Position numbers and translations under genes: made by a program. Below, one piece after another: positions 22,514 to 35,422 of a DNA stretch of 64,000 nucleotides. The first letter of the stretch is position 1. Every line of letters starts with the position of its first letter. The notes under the pieces are model-generated. The model did not search any database and was not told the origin of the DNA. It saw nothing but the letters and a program-made list of their open reading frames with translations. Origin of the DNA: [Phialemoniopsis] sp. UDSM-2020 (Eukaryota; Ascomycota; Sordariomycetes; Thyridiales; Thyridiaceae). Where the stretch lies: NCBI GenBank assembly GCA_018873225.1, contig JAEILZ010000002.1, positions 1,860,001-1,924,000 on the forward strand, written 5' to 3'.

Positions 22514-25260
22514 CATGCACGCAATGAACGCCACACTTGATGTAGAACAGGAATCATGGATCCTCTGATGTATGAATATGAAAAAGGGACTTCGCGCTGC
22601 TGCTTTCAAGAGGATATATACAGCCATGGTTGGGAGTAGAATTGGGTAATTTGGCTTGAGCATCGAGGTGGGAATTCTTTGTTTTGATGTCGGAGTTGGG
22701 GGACATGCTGTGGGAGCATTGTACGAATACACTATATTTAGGTCACTATTTCCCTGATAGAACATTTGCTTCGACTCGTCCCAGCGAATCAGGAACACAA
22801 TTGCGTGTGTGCTACTGAGTGAGAAGCCTATGGATGCCAAGGAGGAGCACATATAACGTTGTTGGGGAGGTCTGGTCATGGATGGCTACGCGAGCTGGCA
22901 CACGTCTTTGCCATGCAAGTGGATGACAGATTAGTTGACGGTTTGCCTTTTCGATGCACCTTACTTCTTAACTAATCACTTGGGATTGTCCCACTACCTA
23001 AGCGTATATGGATCGCCGACTTAGTTAGTAATCTGGGTACAGATTCATCCAAAACCATCAACCTTTCTGATACCCATTTGCTATGTAAGGTCTGCACACA
23101 GCAATCTGCCAAGGGTGCAGGCCATGATAAAATCGTGATTGGATTGACAGAGAGTATCCCTGCGAGAAATCCCTGCAACATGCGTAGCCGGCGCTACAAC
23201 AATGTGATCTAATCAGAGTCTATAATGTCTCGGGCAGTCAGCAAAACTCTGGTGCGCTCTCCACCCGTCATATGACGGGTAACACAGCTTAGACTCGAGA
23301 CGCGGCCGAGCTTGGAAATTCTCATTACGATAAACACAGCCAAAATATTGCGGGACGGAGGACTCCTGAAACGCGAGGAACCAAACAATTCTGAGTAAGC
23401 AATCCAATGATTCGACCGGGTAGCTCGACAAGAAGACCACTTGCTTGTCCACACCCCTCAACCCCAATGCACATTACCTCAATAGGCAAGCGGGCATGGT
23501 GTAGACGCGCACACGACGTGCAGTAGTCAGAGACAACAAGGCCGGCCTTGACCCACTCAAGAGTCGCATCTCGCGGCGTGTCGTGCACGGCACTCAAAGA
23601 TAACGGATCTCCCGTATGCTATAGATCTTTTACCGGTTGAAATATTTAATACTATGTTACCGACACTGTTTTCTGACATTTGTTGGTTGAAATCCAAGCG
23701 GACAAGCCTGTGAGCGAGGGCTCGTTGTTATAGTACTGCACAGACCACTTGATAGAAAAATATGATGCCATTGCTCGTGAGGAGCTCATGGCTTGTGGTT
23801 ATTTGGACACCAGCTTACCATGGCTGGTCTGGAGGTGGCTGGGGGGTGGGTAGTGTTGCCCGAGTTGTTTGGGCGCCATGAGGTGTTGGTTGGCTGGGGA
23901 TCAACAAACAAAAGTCTTCCCAGTAGCCAGTCGGACGAAGCCCTTAGCTAAACGAGGAAGAAGAAATGGCATGGGAACCTCCAAATAACTCACTATCTGT
24001 ATCAATCAATGGCTCTCGTAGAATTCAGGTATGACTCACTTGCGCTGCGAGATTCCAGTGTATCGATTCGAGGCCGTTGCACAGCACTCCGACTCACCGG
24101 TCGAAGCGAAACGAAGGGCAATCTCCACAACTTGGGTCTCTCACGATCCTTCCCGAAGACATCCTGGTACTTTCCAGTCCAATGGATGTCCTTGTTGGCT
24201 TGCCGCATTTTAGCCCACGAACAATTCACCAGATCATATGATACGGTGCCTATCATATCTCGCAAGCCCCCGGTTCAGTCCGATGAATCGAGATCAGCAG
24301 ACGCTGGCAGCGTGGTGATGTCTTGTGCACAGCATGAGAGAAGCAAGTCTCGAGGGTCACCATCCACTAATCAAATCCCTTGCATTCCTTTGAAAGGCTG
24401 CCAGAGATTTCGGTCGCCAATTTCTGGAATTGCACCATTATCCAAACTCTTGATACATGTAGATCTAGGCACGAAGCCAGGGAAACCATGCCCCTCCCAT
24501 CTTCTTGGAAAGAGAGATCATTATATCCGATCGTTCAACTAATGATGTTGACAAGATGCATCACTCAAATGAATAGACGTCTGCCCGTTGGCGATTGCAC
24601 CAATCAAGAACACCAGGCCCGATGCGAGACCCCTCGTGCTACTCTGCACGAACTCTGATCCGACCTACCATTAAAGCTGGATATATGCCCGGAAAAGAGC
24701 ACTCGAGAGGCCCCGCGCATAGCCTTAAGGCTCGGGCCGTTTTCCCTGGTCGCACCGCATCTCATTCATGGATTGACACCCCTGCTTAAAAGGTGGAGAA
24801 ATGGCACACTGTTATTAGATCTCACGATAGGACAGTTCATGTTGGCGATGAGCCGGCTTATTAGATGGATTGAACTCAGCACTCCTGTTAGAGCAACATA
24901 CGTGCTCAAGCCTTGGCCAGTGAACATGGCACGAGTTCTTGGGGCAGTGCTTTAAGCTCCGCCAGTATCCAGAAGCCAGCCCTGGAGGGTTGCAGGGTAC
25001 GTTTAGTTAGAGCCGGGAGTTAACGGTCAAACACGTGGATGCAGGGGTCTGCAACCCACCCGGAGCGGCCCTTGGCTTTAGCGTCTCGCCTCCTCCACAT
25101 TCAAGGCACGCTATTTTGGACGTCCTCCCTAAGCACAGCAATACACTTAAAGCAATTCCTGCGCTTGTTTTAATGACTGCATTTGACTTGCTAATGCTAA
25201 GAAGCATTTATCTACGCAGTGCTAGCATTGGTTCACAACATGCTTCTTACTAGTGAGAGC
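22514..25260. other. Gene-poor intergenic stretch, 2.7 kb
   Basis: No confident gene on either strand. Moderately AT-rich. Some minus-strand segments at 24,000-24,650 look vaguely coding, with short helical and ankyrin-like phrases, but stops and missing splice sites prevent a model. A decayed gene is possible. Confidence 0.4.
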
Positions 25261-27953
25261 CTACTTCAGAGCCGGCAGCGAAGAGTTGAGGCCAATCGCA
25301 GTAGAGCTATAGCCCACAAAGACAAACTTTTCATGGGCGTTGATCACCCAATCCTGCTTCTCCGTGTCCCAGTTGCTCACATCACGTCGAGTTAGATTGA
25401 AAGTGACTGGCTTGGTCTCGCCTGGCTCAAGGCTCACTTCGTCAAAGCCGCGCAGAACGCCCCAAGGGTTCTCATCGCCTCCGAGTTGCACGTACTTGAG
25501 AGGAAAGTCAGTATATATGGCACTTGGATCGTTGTGCATTAATGAACTTACAAGTTGAGGGATGTCTGTTCCAGCGACCTTGCCCTCGTTCTTTACAAAG
25601 AAGTTGAGCGTATACAGGACATCGTAAAGTCCGGCATTGCCACCAGGGGCACCACCAGCTGCTAAGATGGGTTGAGCCGAGCCGTTTGTCGTTTCTGTCG
25701 GCTGGCTGACGTTTGGTCGTCTGGGATCGAGCGGTTCGTTGATCCATGGGTAGACATATGGCTTGATGGGGTTGAAGCCCTCCGGCTGCATGTTTGCCGC
25801 TGCGCTCTTGTCAATCTCGCCATAGGTCGGAGCTTCCGGAGTCATTCCGCTGCCCTGCTCATAGTCCGACTCGTGGGTTTTGATAGTCAAGTTCGAGTAC
25901 ATGAACTTGGTGTAAGTCAGCCCAAATCCAAACTCGTACACCGAGCCAATGTGAGCCTTCTGGAACCAGCGATAGTCGATGAAGATGCCCTCGCTAAAGT
26001 TTTGTGCCGGCGGCGTCGAAGGTGCTTTGTACATCAGGTCGGCGCCGTAGTCGCTCGCATTGCGGCCCCACGTGAACGGGGACTTGCCCTGTGGGTTCAC
26101 TTTGCCGTAGAGGACGTCGACGAGCGAGTTGCCGGACTCTTGGCCGGGGAGACCGGCCCAAAGTATAGCGGTGATGTTGGGGTGCGCCTTGGCGTAGTCG
26201 AGATTGACTGGTCCCACAGTGTGTAGGACTACTACGGTATTGGGGTTCACACTAGCCACCGCGCGGATAAGGTCATCACCACCGTTCCACAACGTAAGGT
26301 TGTTACGATCTCCGTTGTTGTTGTCGATGGTGATGAAGCCTTCGCCCGAGTTGGCATTGGCGAAGACTAGTGCCACCTCAGCCTTTGAAGCTGCCTCCTT
26401 CGCAGCGTCCAGGTCCCAGTTGCTTTCAATGTTTACCAACTTCGTGCCATCATCCTCGGCTCTCTTCCTGATAGCCATAATGGGCGAGACCAGGTATGGG
26501 AAGTTTGCCGTGGCGGACCCATAGCCCATTGCCAAGGTCCCATTGTTGCACTTTCGATCCTCGCAGGAGTTCGGACCGCCGGGGACGTCTTGTGCATCCT
26601 CGCCGATGACTGCTATGCTGGCGGGCTTTGCCAGTGGCAGTGTCTGATTGACGTTCTTGAGAAGCACTATAGACTTGGCGCCAATCTCGCGGATGAGCTT
26701 GGCATGGTCTGACTGCACATTGACATGCTTGTTGACCTCGGTGACGGTGCTGTTGGCCTTGAAGTACAGTGGACCTGTTGTCTGATTGGGGCTGACCCAA
26801 GCTGAGAAGTTGATCTCTGGCCTCTCCGCAAACTTGCCACTGTTGACCTTGTAGTAGGCGGCCATGATGCGAACGACCATGTCGTCCAGACGCCACTGGG
26901 GGACCTCGCCCCTCAGCACAAGCTCTGTAAGGCTGCCGCCCCAGAAGGAGGTGTAAGCGCCCCGTGCGCCATCTCCCGGCATAGTCATGTCCAGGCCAGC
27001 CAGGGCAGAGCGAGCATCGGTATGCTGTGCGTTCCAGTCGGACATCATGAAGCCTTGGAAGTTGAGCTCGTTCTTGAGGAGGTAATTCGTTGTCCACTCA
27101 TTGTCACAGCTCCACTCTCCGCCGATCTTGTTGTACGAGCACATTACCGATCCAACGCCGGCTCGCACCGCATCAGCAAACGGCCTGTCGCCCTAGTTAG
27201 TCATGTCTTGTTTAAGTGACATTAAGTACACTTACCAGAGATATAGCTCGTGCATAGTACGGTCATCGACAGTGACGTCCACGCTGCCACGGTAATGCTC
27301 TTGCTCGTTCAAGATGTAGTGCTTAGCACAAGCGATGACTCCGGCACTCTGGATTCCCTGGACGGTCTCAGCCATGCCTACACCTGTGAGGTACGGGTCT
27401 GGTGAGAAGCCTTCCCAGTTGCGTCCACCTGCAGGGACGCGACCCAATGGTCCCGCGACTGGACCGAGCTGGACATCGATGCCCTTGCCGCGAAATTCCT
27501 CGCCCATTGCGACACCACGGCGACGCATCAGGTCTCGGCTCCAAGTAGCAGCGACGTTGATTCCTGCGGGAAAGGCGGAGTTGCCATCGGCTGTGGTGAA
27601 GAGTAAGTCGATTCGTCACTTGTTTGAAATGAGAAGGAAGAGGACAGCTTACTGTATCTAACACCAAGTGGACCATCCTGAAGACAGAATTCACGGAACC
27701 CGAGACGTGGGACAGAGCCCGTGTTGCCTATACAGCGGTCTGTCATCCATCCCGTGCCGGTGGTGAGATTGACCTTCTCGAGGAGAGTCAGTCTGCCTAC
27801 GAAATCTCGCGCCTTCTCGTATGCTTCAACCCAGCCATTGCCACCGACACCCCAAGGTGATGGGAATCCGACGTTGGGCGGGCCTCCCTGACCTTGAACG
27901 GAAGCGACGAGGAAGCCTAGAGCGGCGAAGCTCGCCACGACACCTCGCATCAT
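25261..27953 (-). CDS. Secreted beta-glucosidase, glycoside hydrolase family 3
   Basis: Releases glucose from cellobiose and other beta-glucosides, the last step of extracellular cellulose breakdown. Exons, complement: 27953-27653, 27590-27236, 27184-25552 and 25494-25261, giving 840 residues. The last intron (25551-25495, 57 bp) is in frame without a stop, so the frame reads straight through. It was removed because GTAAGT and CTCAAG flank it and splicing restores the conserved [11 protein letters not shown]. Seen: signal peptide (about 1-21), [28 protein letters not shown], the nucleophile motif [11 protein letters not shown] (D268), the GH3 C-terminal domain ([14 protein letters not shown] IAVIGEDAQ, then NSGEGF) and a final fibronectin-III-like domain. 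Several NxT/S sites fit secretion. XlnR- and CreA-type sites lie upstream at 28244-28286. Confidence 0.95.
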
Positions 27954-28243
27954 TTTGAATCTTCTGCGATGATGTTGACTGCAGTTGAACGTATGAAGCT
28001 TAGGTGAAAGAAAGTGAGTGCAGTCTGAAGTAGGATTGAGGATGAGAGCGAGGACCTCGTCAAGGCACCAGCAGTGGTCCACAATTGCAATATACGCAGC
28101 AAGCAGGAACCTGCAGAATGAAGTCAAAAAGTGATGTTTATGTTGCTTTTAATCTAATCATCCCGACCAGGAACCCGCGATTGCAGCATTTCGACCCCTC
28201 GCACCAGACGGCACTGCACCGACAAGTTGCATCTGAGGACGCG

Positions 28244-28250
28244 TTTAGCC
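28244..28250 (-). promoter_or_regulatory. XlnR/XYR1-type site GGCTAAA
   Basis: TTTAGCC on the plus strand reads GGCTAAA toward the beta-glucosidase, about 290 bp before its ATG. This matches the published consensus for the xylanase/cellulase activator. A single site is suggestive only. Confidence 0.45.
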
Positions 28251-28280
28251 GTAGGCCATTTACAAAATTTGCAATTGAGA

Positions 28281-28286
28281 GCGGGG
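28281..28286 (+). promoter_or_regulatory. CreA/CRE-1-type site GCGGGG
   Basis: Fits the SYGGRG consensus of the carbon-catabolite repressor and lies 31 bp from the XlnR-like site, an arrangement expected for a glucose-repressed cellulolytic gene. Short motif, so only moderate weight. Confidence 0.4.
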
Positions 28287-28808
28287 GGTTACACTGTGAT
28301 ATGCCTCCCACGCGTCATAAAATACAAGATGAGCCGGCGATCCAGAAAAGGTCAACGGTCCTGCATTACCCGCCGGCTGATGCCGGACCGGTCACTTTAC
28401 ACGCGTCTTGGTCTTCGTCAACTGGCTGACTCTTCTCAAGTTTTCCGAGCACGACAACGTTTCTTTCTGAGTGAAGACGACTACGGATGGAAACTTTCCA
28501 AACGGCTGATGGCAGTATAACGAAATCAGTCGAGCGCTGCCAGTCTATGTCGTTGGAGATCTGTCTAACCCAAAATGCTATTAGTTGGGACTACTCAAGT
28601 GGAGGAAACCCGGTCATCGTTTTTTACGCTCAGAGACTAACTCTATCAGGTATAAAGATGTAGATATACAAGCTATAGTTTCATCCATGTAGCTAGCTTG
28701 TGTGGGTTCTCAGGTTGTAGTTTGATGGATATATCTGCAAATCATTCTGGCAACGACGACAGTACAGAGTTCATTGTCGCCTCGAAGGGGGCGGTGGCAT
28801 GTGCTCGA

Positions 28809-29283
28809 GATAAGGTCTGGGACTCTTCCGACACGGGAAGGCGAGCCCTCGTTACACATTCTTATCTGCTTGGGCCGGTTTGGTCTTCGTCCAGGCGAGA
28901 TCTCTTGCACAATTCTATACTTCAAGCCTGGACGACACTCTGAGCTTTTTACTTAACAATCAGAAACAGACTCACAGCAACTTACAAACATGGCGCTCCC
29001 TTTCCCGCCATCCCATACTTTCTAGGCCCATTCACATCGTTGGGGTTTATGATGTTCGTTTCCCGCCAGACCGTTATCTGGGGTGCACGACCCGATCTTC
29101 ACGCTAACGAGGCGGAAAAGCACCTGGTTCCCCAGCTGAAATCCCAAAGTCTGGAGAGAACTCCACAATAGGACTAGGTTACCCCCATTAGATCCTCAGA
29201 TAAGGTCCTCCTGCATCTGCCGAGGTAGCGATCAGACATATCAATGGTCTAGAGCACTTCCGGCGAGAACTCCACCGAGATAA
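28809..29283. promoter_or_regulatory. Cluster of five AGATAA (AreA/NIT2) sites
   Basis: AGATAA cores at 28809-28814, 28862-28867 (reverse), 29074-29079 (reverse), 29198-29203 and 29278-29283, all within 640 bp of the permease ATG. GATA-factor control of amino acid permeases during nitrogen limitation is well known in filamentous fungi. The use of this cluster here is inferred. Confidence 0.5.
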
Positions 29284-29440
29284 CAGCTCGTCTGTGCGGT
29301 GCGCCACCGCAAACCTCGAGTCGCGGTGAAAATGTTGAAAAGCGGCCGACGTCCCCTCTCCCTCGTTCTTTGAGCCTCCTCGAGCCCTTTGAACTCGGTC
29401 TTTCTAAGCATAATCTAAAAGATACTGAACACCGAAGATC

Positions 29441-31056
29441 ATGGCTGCACGAACCGGGGAGAAAATCACAGGGGGGATGGACCACGATGCCATCCAACCT
29501 GCCACCACCGGTGGCGTGGTTGCTGATGACTTTGACCCCAAGGTCCACGAAACACATGAGGTATTCAAGGAGACGAGTGAGGGCGTCAACTTTCGCACAG
29601 TCAGCTGGCAACGTGCTGCTGTCATCTTCGTCAAGATCCAATTCGCCATGAGCATCCTCAGTGTGCCGGCGTCTCTCGCAACCCTGGGGGCTGTCGGCGG
29701 ATCCTTGTCTATCGTGGGATGGGGTGCGCTCAACACTTGTACGTCTCACCCTTGTCTTTGCCATGCTTCTTGTTGCCTCCGGTTGACTAACATTATGCCG
29801 CCTAACAGACACTGCTCTGATCCTCGGCGACTTTCGAAACAGACATCCGGAATGCCATAGTAAGTGACAAGCAGCAAAGCACACAGTCTGGCAAGTCGTC
29901 CAACTGACCGCGCCTCGCAGCCCTCGCGGACATGTGCGGCTTCATCTGGGGCACGATAGGCAGGGAGCTCGTCACGATCCAGATCCTCCTCGCGCAGGTC
30001 CTCATCACCGCCGCCGGCATCGTCAGCTGCTCGACCGCCTTCAACGCCCTGTCCAACCACGGCGCCTGCACCGTCGTCTTCAGCGCCGTCTCGGCCGCCC
30101 TCATCACGGGCTTCTCCATGGTCCGCACCTTTAGTCGCTTGGGCTGGCTGACCTGGTTCGGCTTCGCCACTTTTTTTGTTGCCGTCTTCATCTTCGTCGT
30201 CGCCGTCACGCAGCAGAGCAGGCCCGCCGCCGCGCCGCCAACGGGCGACTTCGACCTCGGCTTCACGGCCATCGCGTACCCGACCTTCGTCGCGGGCATG
30301 ACCGCCACGGCCAACCTCTTCCTCTACGCGAGCGGCTCGTCCATGTACCTGCCCGTCATCTCGGAGATGCGCCGCCCCGGCGACTACCGCAAGGCCGCGC
30401 TCGTGACCGGTGTGCTCGTCATCGCCATCTATCTCTCCTTCTCACTGGTGGTGTACCGTTGGTGCGGACAGTGGCTTGCCACGCCGGCTTTCGGGAGCGC
30501 AGGCCCGCTGTTCAAGAAGATATCGTACGGCATTGCCCTTCCCGGCCTTGTCATCGGAGTGGGCATCTACAACCACGTAGCCGCCAAGCTGCTCTTCGTG
30601 CGGATCCTGCGCAACACGCCTCACCTACAAGCCAACACGGCGGTGCACTGGTCCACGTGGCTCGGAGTCAACCTGCTACTGGGAGTCCTGTCGTTCATCG
30701 TAGCTGAGGCCGTGCCTATCCTGAATTACTTGCTCGGCCTGGCAGGTTCTGTTTGCTTCGCCCCGTTCAGCTTGATCTTCCCTGCCATGCTATGGATGTA
30801 TGACTTCAAGCACATGCGGTCCGGTAACATGGGCGCGAGAGCACAGTACTGGTTCCACGCACTCATTGTGCTCCTCGGACTCTTCATGGTCATTGGTGGA
30901 ACGTAAGTTATTTGATCCTTGCTGAACCTGTACATCTGAGCAGCATGCTAATCAAGAGTTTATAGATACGGCGTGGCTGTTGCCATCAAGGATGCATATG
31001 CCAGCGGCATGATTGAAAAGGTATTCAACTGTGCTGACAATTCGGGTTCGTCTTGA
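29441..31056 (+). CDS. Amino acid permease, AAAP family (MTR-like)
   Basis: Proton-coupled plasma-membrane transporter related to the N. crassa neutral amino acid permease MTR. Exons 29441-29738, 29809-29859, 29921-30902 and 30966-31056, giving 473 residues. The 51-bp second exon supplies the conserved [17 protein letters not shown] loop. About eleven membrane spans follow a hydrophilic N-terminus of roughly 55 residues. Landmarks: [25 protein letters not shown] in the first span (unwound-helix Gly/Pro pattern), [31 protein letters not shown], and [14 protein letters not shown] before a later span. The C-terminus is short and polar. The start is the first ATG of the frame and matches MTR-like N-termini. 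The promoter has five GATA-type sites. Confidence 0.93.
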
Positions 31057-31593
31057 GAGCCAGGCGACCGGAAGTACAGCTTGACATTGCCGTTGCGAAC
31101 TGCCGTCAATATCAGCAGTGGGCTGGATTGAGATAAGAAATCTTTCAAGCATTCAGATGTAAGACAACTGAAGTCTGATGGCCGAATGTAGTAAGTTTTG
31201 GAGTGCGCGGTCCGCTTGGTATCCCAGATAAGCTTTCGGGTAATGCACCTTGTACATGTAGAGAAACGCGCCACGCAATCTCTAGTGTTGATAGACACAA
31301 TCAGACTGAATGGGGTTTGCGGGGTAGCTTCTTCCTGCTCACCTCGCACGAAACGACCGTTTGGGGATTTGTTGTCCGCCAGAGCTCTGGGCCTTTCGCA
31401 CGTCTGTGGCAAGCATAACTTGAATGTTGTCTATGGTATTGATATCTCCGAAACTCGTCATCTCGAACCCTCAATAAAGGGCCGAGGTATTTCCCAAACG
31501 CCAACCACGCATCTAAAGCGTGAAAAGAAGACTGCCCAGGACAAAGGAGAGAAAAGGAAAGATGTATGCTTTTAGTTACCAACGGGCACGGCA
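31057..31593. other. Convergent 3' intergenic region
   Basis: Lies between two convergent genes. No coding or RNA signal seen; it holds the transcript ends of the permease (+) and of the Sro7-like gene (-). Confidence 0.5.
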
Positions 31594-34500
31594 TCACGAG
31601 AACTTGCTAGTGATACTCCCAAGCAAGAGGTTCCGCTTCTGCTTCGACACAAACTTGCTCACATCATCTGACCAGCCCTGGCTCTGGTTCTGCAGGTTCT
31701 CCATGCTGTCGCCCATGATGTTGAGCTTCTCCGTCCTCTCGTTCAGCTGCCTTGTCAGGTAGTCACCCCAGCCCTCCTGGCTCGTCCCAGCTCGGGGGCT
31801 CGACGGCCCGGCACCGCCTCCACCACGCGCCCGCCGTGACTCGTCCGCCGCGGCCATGAGCATGCGCTTGCTTGGTGGCCTGTCGGGCCCGCCGATGAGG
31901 GTATCCAGATCTGTCGGCGATACGTATTGGGTTCCAGATACCCACTGGAAGTTGCTGATCGTCGGACGGGGTGGGATTGCAAGATCTGGATTGATCATCT
32001 TGTCCTTCGTGTTCTCGTTTCCTTTGCCAGATCCCCAGACAGGCAACACAACCAGCTCCGAGGGGCCCGCCCAACCGAAGATGTCTCCTGTAGAAGTGAC
32101 GATACTACTCGTACTACGTGTAGGATCGAGCATGTTGAGAGGTACCTTGTTGATCTCTCTGAGGCCAGGCAGGCTGAATGCTCGTGCAGTGCGATCACCA
32201 AACACCCCAACCAAAGCGAAGCCGTGAAGTTCAAACTCGGTGACTGCCGCTGCATCGCAAAAGACATCGTCGAAGGATTTTGAGGCGCCCTTTGCAGCCG
32301 CTGGTCTGAAGATACGGATCTCAGATTGCGTGACTGTGCGATGCATTAGTGTCAAGATATTGAAAGGATGGGCAACTGATACTTACCGACAACAAGCGTT
32401 CCGTTGACTTGTTTACCATCCCGCAAGCCCGACACTATCAGGCCGGTGGCACCTGCAGGGGCGCCAGTGTCAGCCACGATGGGGCTGATGGAGACCACTT
32501 TGCCTTTCAACTCTGTCACTCCAGCGAGCTGAGCCGAGTACCCTCCTCCCGAGGGAAGAAGTTTGAAGGTTGCCACCTTGCCCTGGCTTGTTCCTACAAA
32601 GCACAAGATACTTGAGTACTTGTCCCCCTCCAGAGTCATGACTCCGAACTCAATGATGACTGGGTGCTCTTTGCTCGATGACGAGGCAGTCGACGAGTGA
32701 CGGCCCAGAAACGAGGAACGTTTCTCTGACTTGCCTAGTTCGGCCATGGAGACCTGGAGTATGACAGAAGGACCTCGGAGGTCAATGATACTGAAGAAGC
32801 CACTTTCTGAACCCGCGGCAACAAAGCCCACGTCCGACACCTGTAGGGCGGTGATCGGCCCCTGCATCATCTCATACAATGCATAGGGCTGCAACCCTTC
32901 CTTAAGTGAAGGCTCCGTCCGTGAGCTAATATCGGTGATGCCGCCAGGATTCGACCTTGGCTCCACAGGCTGATCTTGGCCAAAGTACTTGTTTCCTCCC
33001 CACCTGTAGATGATCACCTCGCCCGCGCTGGTACCTGCGGCAAACTCGCCAGTGTTCGATGCCATGGCCATGGAGCTGACATTGACATTGTCATAGCGGC
33101 CTAGGGCCCGAGCGATATCGACCTGGAGCAAGTACGGGTTCTCCATTTCGTCACCGTGTCCAACGTCCCAAATCCTGATAGTCCCGTCGGCATGGGCAAC
33201 TTGGAGGATATTGCGTCCCTCATATCGACGCCGTGGCTTGGTTGCCTCGGCGCCACCTTTGAGTAAGGGTTCACCCTGGTTGCGCTTCTCTGTCATGCCT
33301 AGCCACCTGCCGCGGTCGAGTGTCGACACTGCAGCCTGGGTGACGAAGGGATGGACGAACGCCAGGGAAGGATGCAGTTGGTTCGTGGGACTGATAGGAT
33401 ATCCCGAAGGGAAACTCAAGGTGATCATCTCTCCAGATGTAAGCAAGACAAGAGCCGCAATAGGGTCCTGCGCACCGGCAAAATGTGGTGACAAGCGAGG
33501 AATGAGACAGTAGTCTGACACTTGCGCTCCCTGCGGCGTCTCAAGCAGGCTCTGGCGCTTGGCTTTGAAATGGTCTGACAGGATCTGCCACGACGACGTT
33601 TGGTAGACTGGAGTTGGACCAAAATCTAGAAATGTGAGACCCTTTTCGGGGGCGTCACTCAGAAGACCACCAGCAACTAGAAGAGCAGTGTCGTCCGGGT
33701 TTTCCTTGCAGCACCAAGAGATCTTGTTGAAAGGATCCAACAACTTTGGTCGTACACTGTTTGGGATGGGCTGGTCCACCTTTGTATCGTAGAGCGACCG
33801 AGCCATCACCACGCGTCCGTCCCTAGGATCCCAGAAGACTAGACTGCCATCATCATGCGCCGTCAGGACGAATGTGCCGGTCGGGTGCCATAGCGCATGT
33901 GTCAATCTCGGTTTGCGAAGGGAGTCGGGCGATTCGCCGTTTCCGCCCGGTGCGCCAGGGGGCACGTTGTATTCAAAGAACTTGATCGGCTGGTTCTGCT
34001 TGAACGAGTAGATGACAGCTCCGTATGTGTATGCAATTAGCAACTGCCCAATGTCTCGAGGGTGTAGCTGCATGGAGAGGAGATTGGCGCCTCTGATGGT
34101 CGGATCTCTAGCCTTCCAGAAGTTCGGGATCCGGAAGGGCGAAAGGCGTTCCCTGTCCAAGTCGTATGCCACCACCTCACCAGTCGTCAAGCCGGCAAAC
34201 GCCCAATCGAGCATGGGGTCAGTCACCATGCAGGACACTCCACCTGCGACCGAAGTCCCAGCAATACGCTCTCCACTATCCAGATCCCATATTGCAAGCT
34301 CGCTCTTGATGTCGAGGCTGATAAGACGATTCGCACAGAATTGCAGGTCTCGGAAAGAAGTCGGTCTCGACGGCTGGATGATCTTCTCGACGCGGATCTG
34401 GCCAAAGACGTAGATCTTGCCATTCCCAAATCTCGTTTCATTCGTTCCTACAGCTAGAAGTGATTGCACTGGATCATATGCCATGCAACTACACGGTGGT

Positions 34501-34672
34501 CAGCCAAAAGATGCAGCGAGTCAAGGCCCCGAGCCTAAGGAACCGCGACGAACCTGATCTGCGAATTGATGCCAAAGCGTTCCTGCTCCTCAGGAGAGAA
34601 GAGGTGTGGCAGGATGGAGGCAGACAGGTCATTCTGAATGCCTGCCTGCTTACCTCTGAGAAAGCTTGCCAT
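31594..34672 (-). CDS. Sro7/Lgl-family WD40 exocytosis regulator
   Basis: Lethal giant larvae / Sro7 / tomosyn family: two beta-propellers that bind the exocytic t-SNARE Sec9 and Rab Sec4 at sites of polarised growth. Exons, complement: 34672-34554, 34488-32387 and 32333-31594, giving 986 residues, close to the family norm. The first exon was found by splicing: it encodes MASFLRGKQ up to FGINSQI and joins the CMAYDPVQSLLAVGT start of the first propeller. WD-like blocks: ISLDIKSELAIWDLDSG, HALWHPTGTFVLTAHDDGSLVFWD, VAHADGTIRIWDV, SMAMASNTGEFAAGTSAGEVIIY. The last 60 residues form an R-SNARE-like tail (NERTEKLNIMGDSMENLQNQS). The 5' neighbour is the phosphate transporter, same strand. Confidence 0.93.
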
Positions 34673-35422
34673 CTTGACGGCGGTATGCTGTTTTGACGGT
34701 GCCTATGGTGTTGAAATCAGTCGATGGGAGCTTGAGATGGAGCTGCCGGAAGTTGGCGGGGTTGTTGGGGAAAGATAAACCGGATCTTTGGGCTTATCGC
34801 GCCCACTGGGCAACGTCATCAGGCGCTAAACACAGCCGCAAGCGACGACACTAGCCTAACATCCCGCCTAGCTAATTACTAGCTGGCCTGCTAGCCAAGG
34901 ACCCCGAATTTGACAGCGCCTCGAATCCTTCGAAACGTCGATCTCCCCAGCCCTACCTCATCTCCCGACAACTAGACTCTCGTACGCCCTAGTCTGCGCT
35001 GGCCAATAGTAGAGGCATGGATATCGGGGCGCCTCTCACTTACAGAGCGCATCTGGAGATGCCTCAGTGTCATTTCCAAGTCGGGTGCAGAATCGCAAGG
35101 ACAGAAAGTGCGTGCTACTGCTTCGGCAAGCAGCTCTCCTTGAAAGAGCCGATTCGAAGAACTCCCCGCTCACTTGAACGACTGTCATGATCATCAACAC
35201 AATCAAGGCCGACGATTTTAAAGCGATTGATTGTAGCATTTTCGCTATATCTGCTAAATAAAGGGGTATTCTCAAAATGATACCCAACTTTTCGGGTATG
35301 ACGATATGATTATATTACTCTATATCAACGTGATGGTATAATCCAAAAGGCCAGTCTAATTATGTGCGAATGCAAGCACAGAAATCTTCCTAGTGCGCCT
35401 ACAGACCCTCGATGTCAAAGAC
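34673..35422. other. Intergenic between Sro7-like and phosphate transporter genes
   Basis: Promoter of the Sro7-like gene and 3' flank of the transporter. AT-rich near 35,200-35,350. No gene recognised. Confidence 0.5.

Larger units (their letters stand above)
27954..29440. promoter_or_regulatory. Shared divergent promoter, beta-glucosidase / amino acid permease
   Basis: 1.5 kb without a gene, between two divergent start codons. The beta-glucosidase side holds XlnR- and CreA-like sites; the permease side holds five AGATAA GATA-factor sites. No coding frame recognised. Confidence 0.7.

Noticed and set aside
22460..22879. 139-codon minus-strand frame overlapping the small gene's 3' end
   Set aside because: Composition looks random and it is antisense to the better supported spliced gene.
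24009..24542. 177-codon plus-strand frame with a true ATG
   Set aside because: No domain, random-like composition, no CT-rich leader or splice signals; the opposite strand looks equally open.
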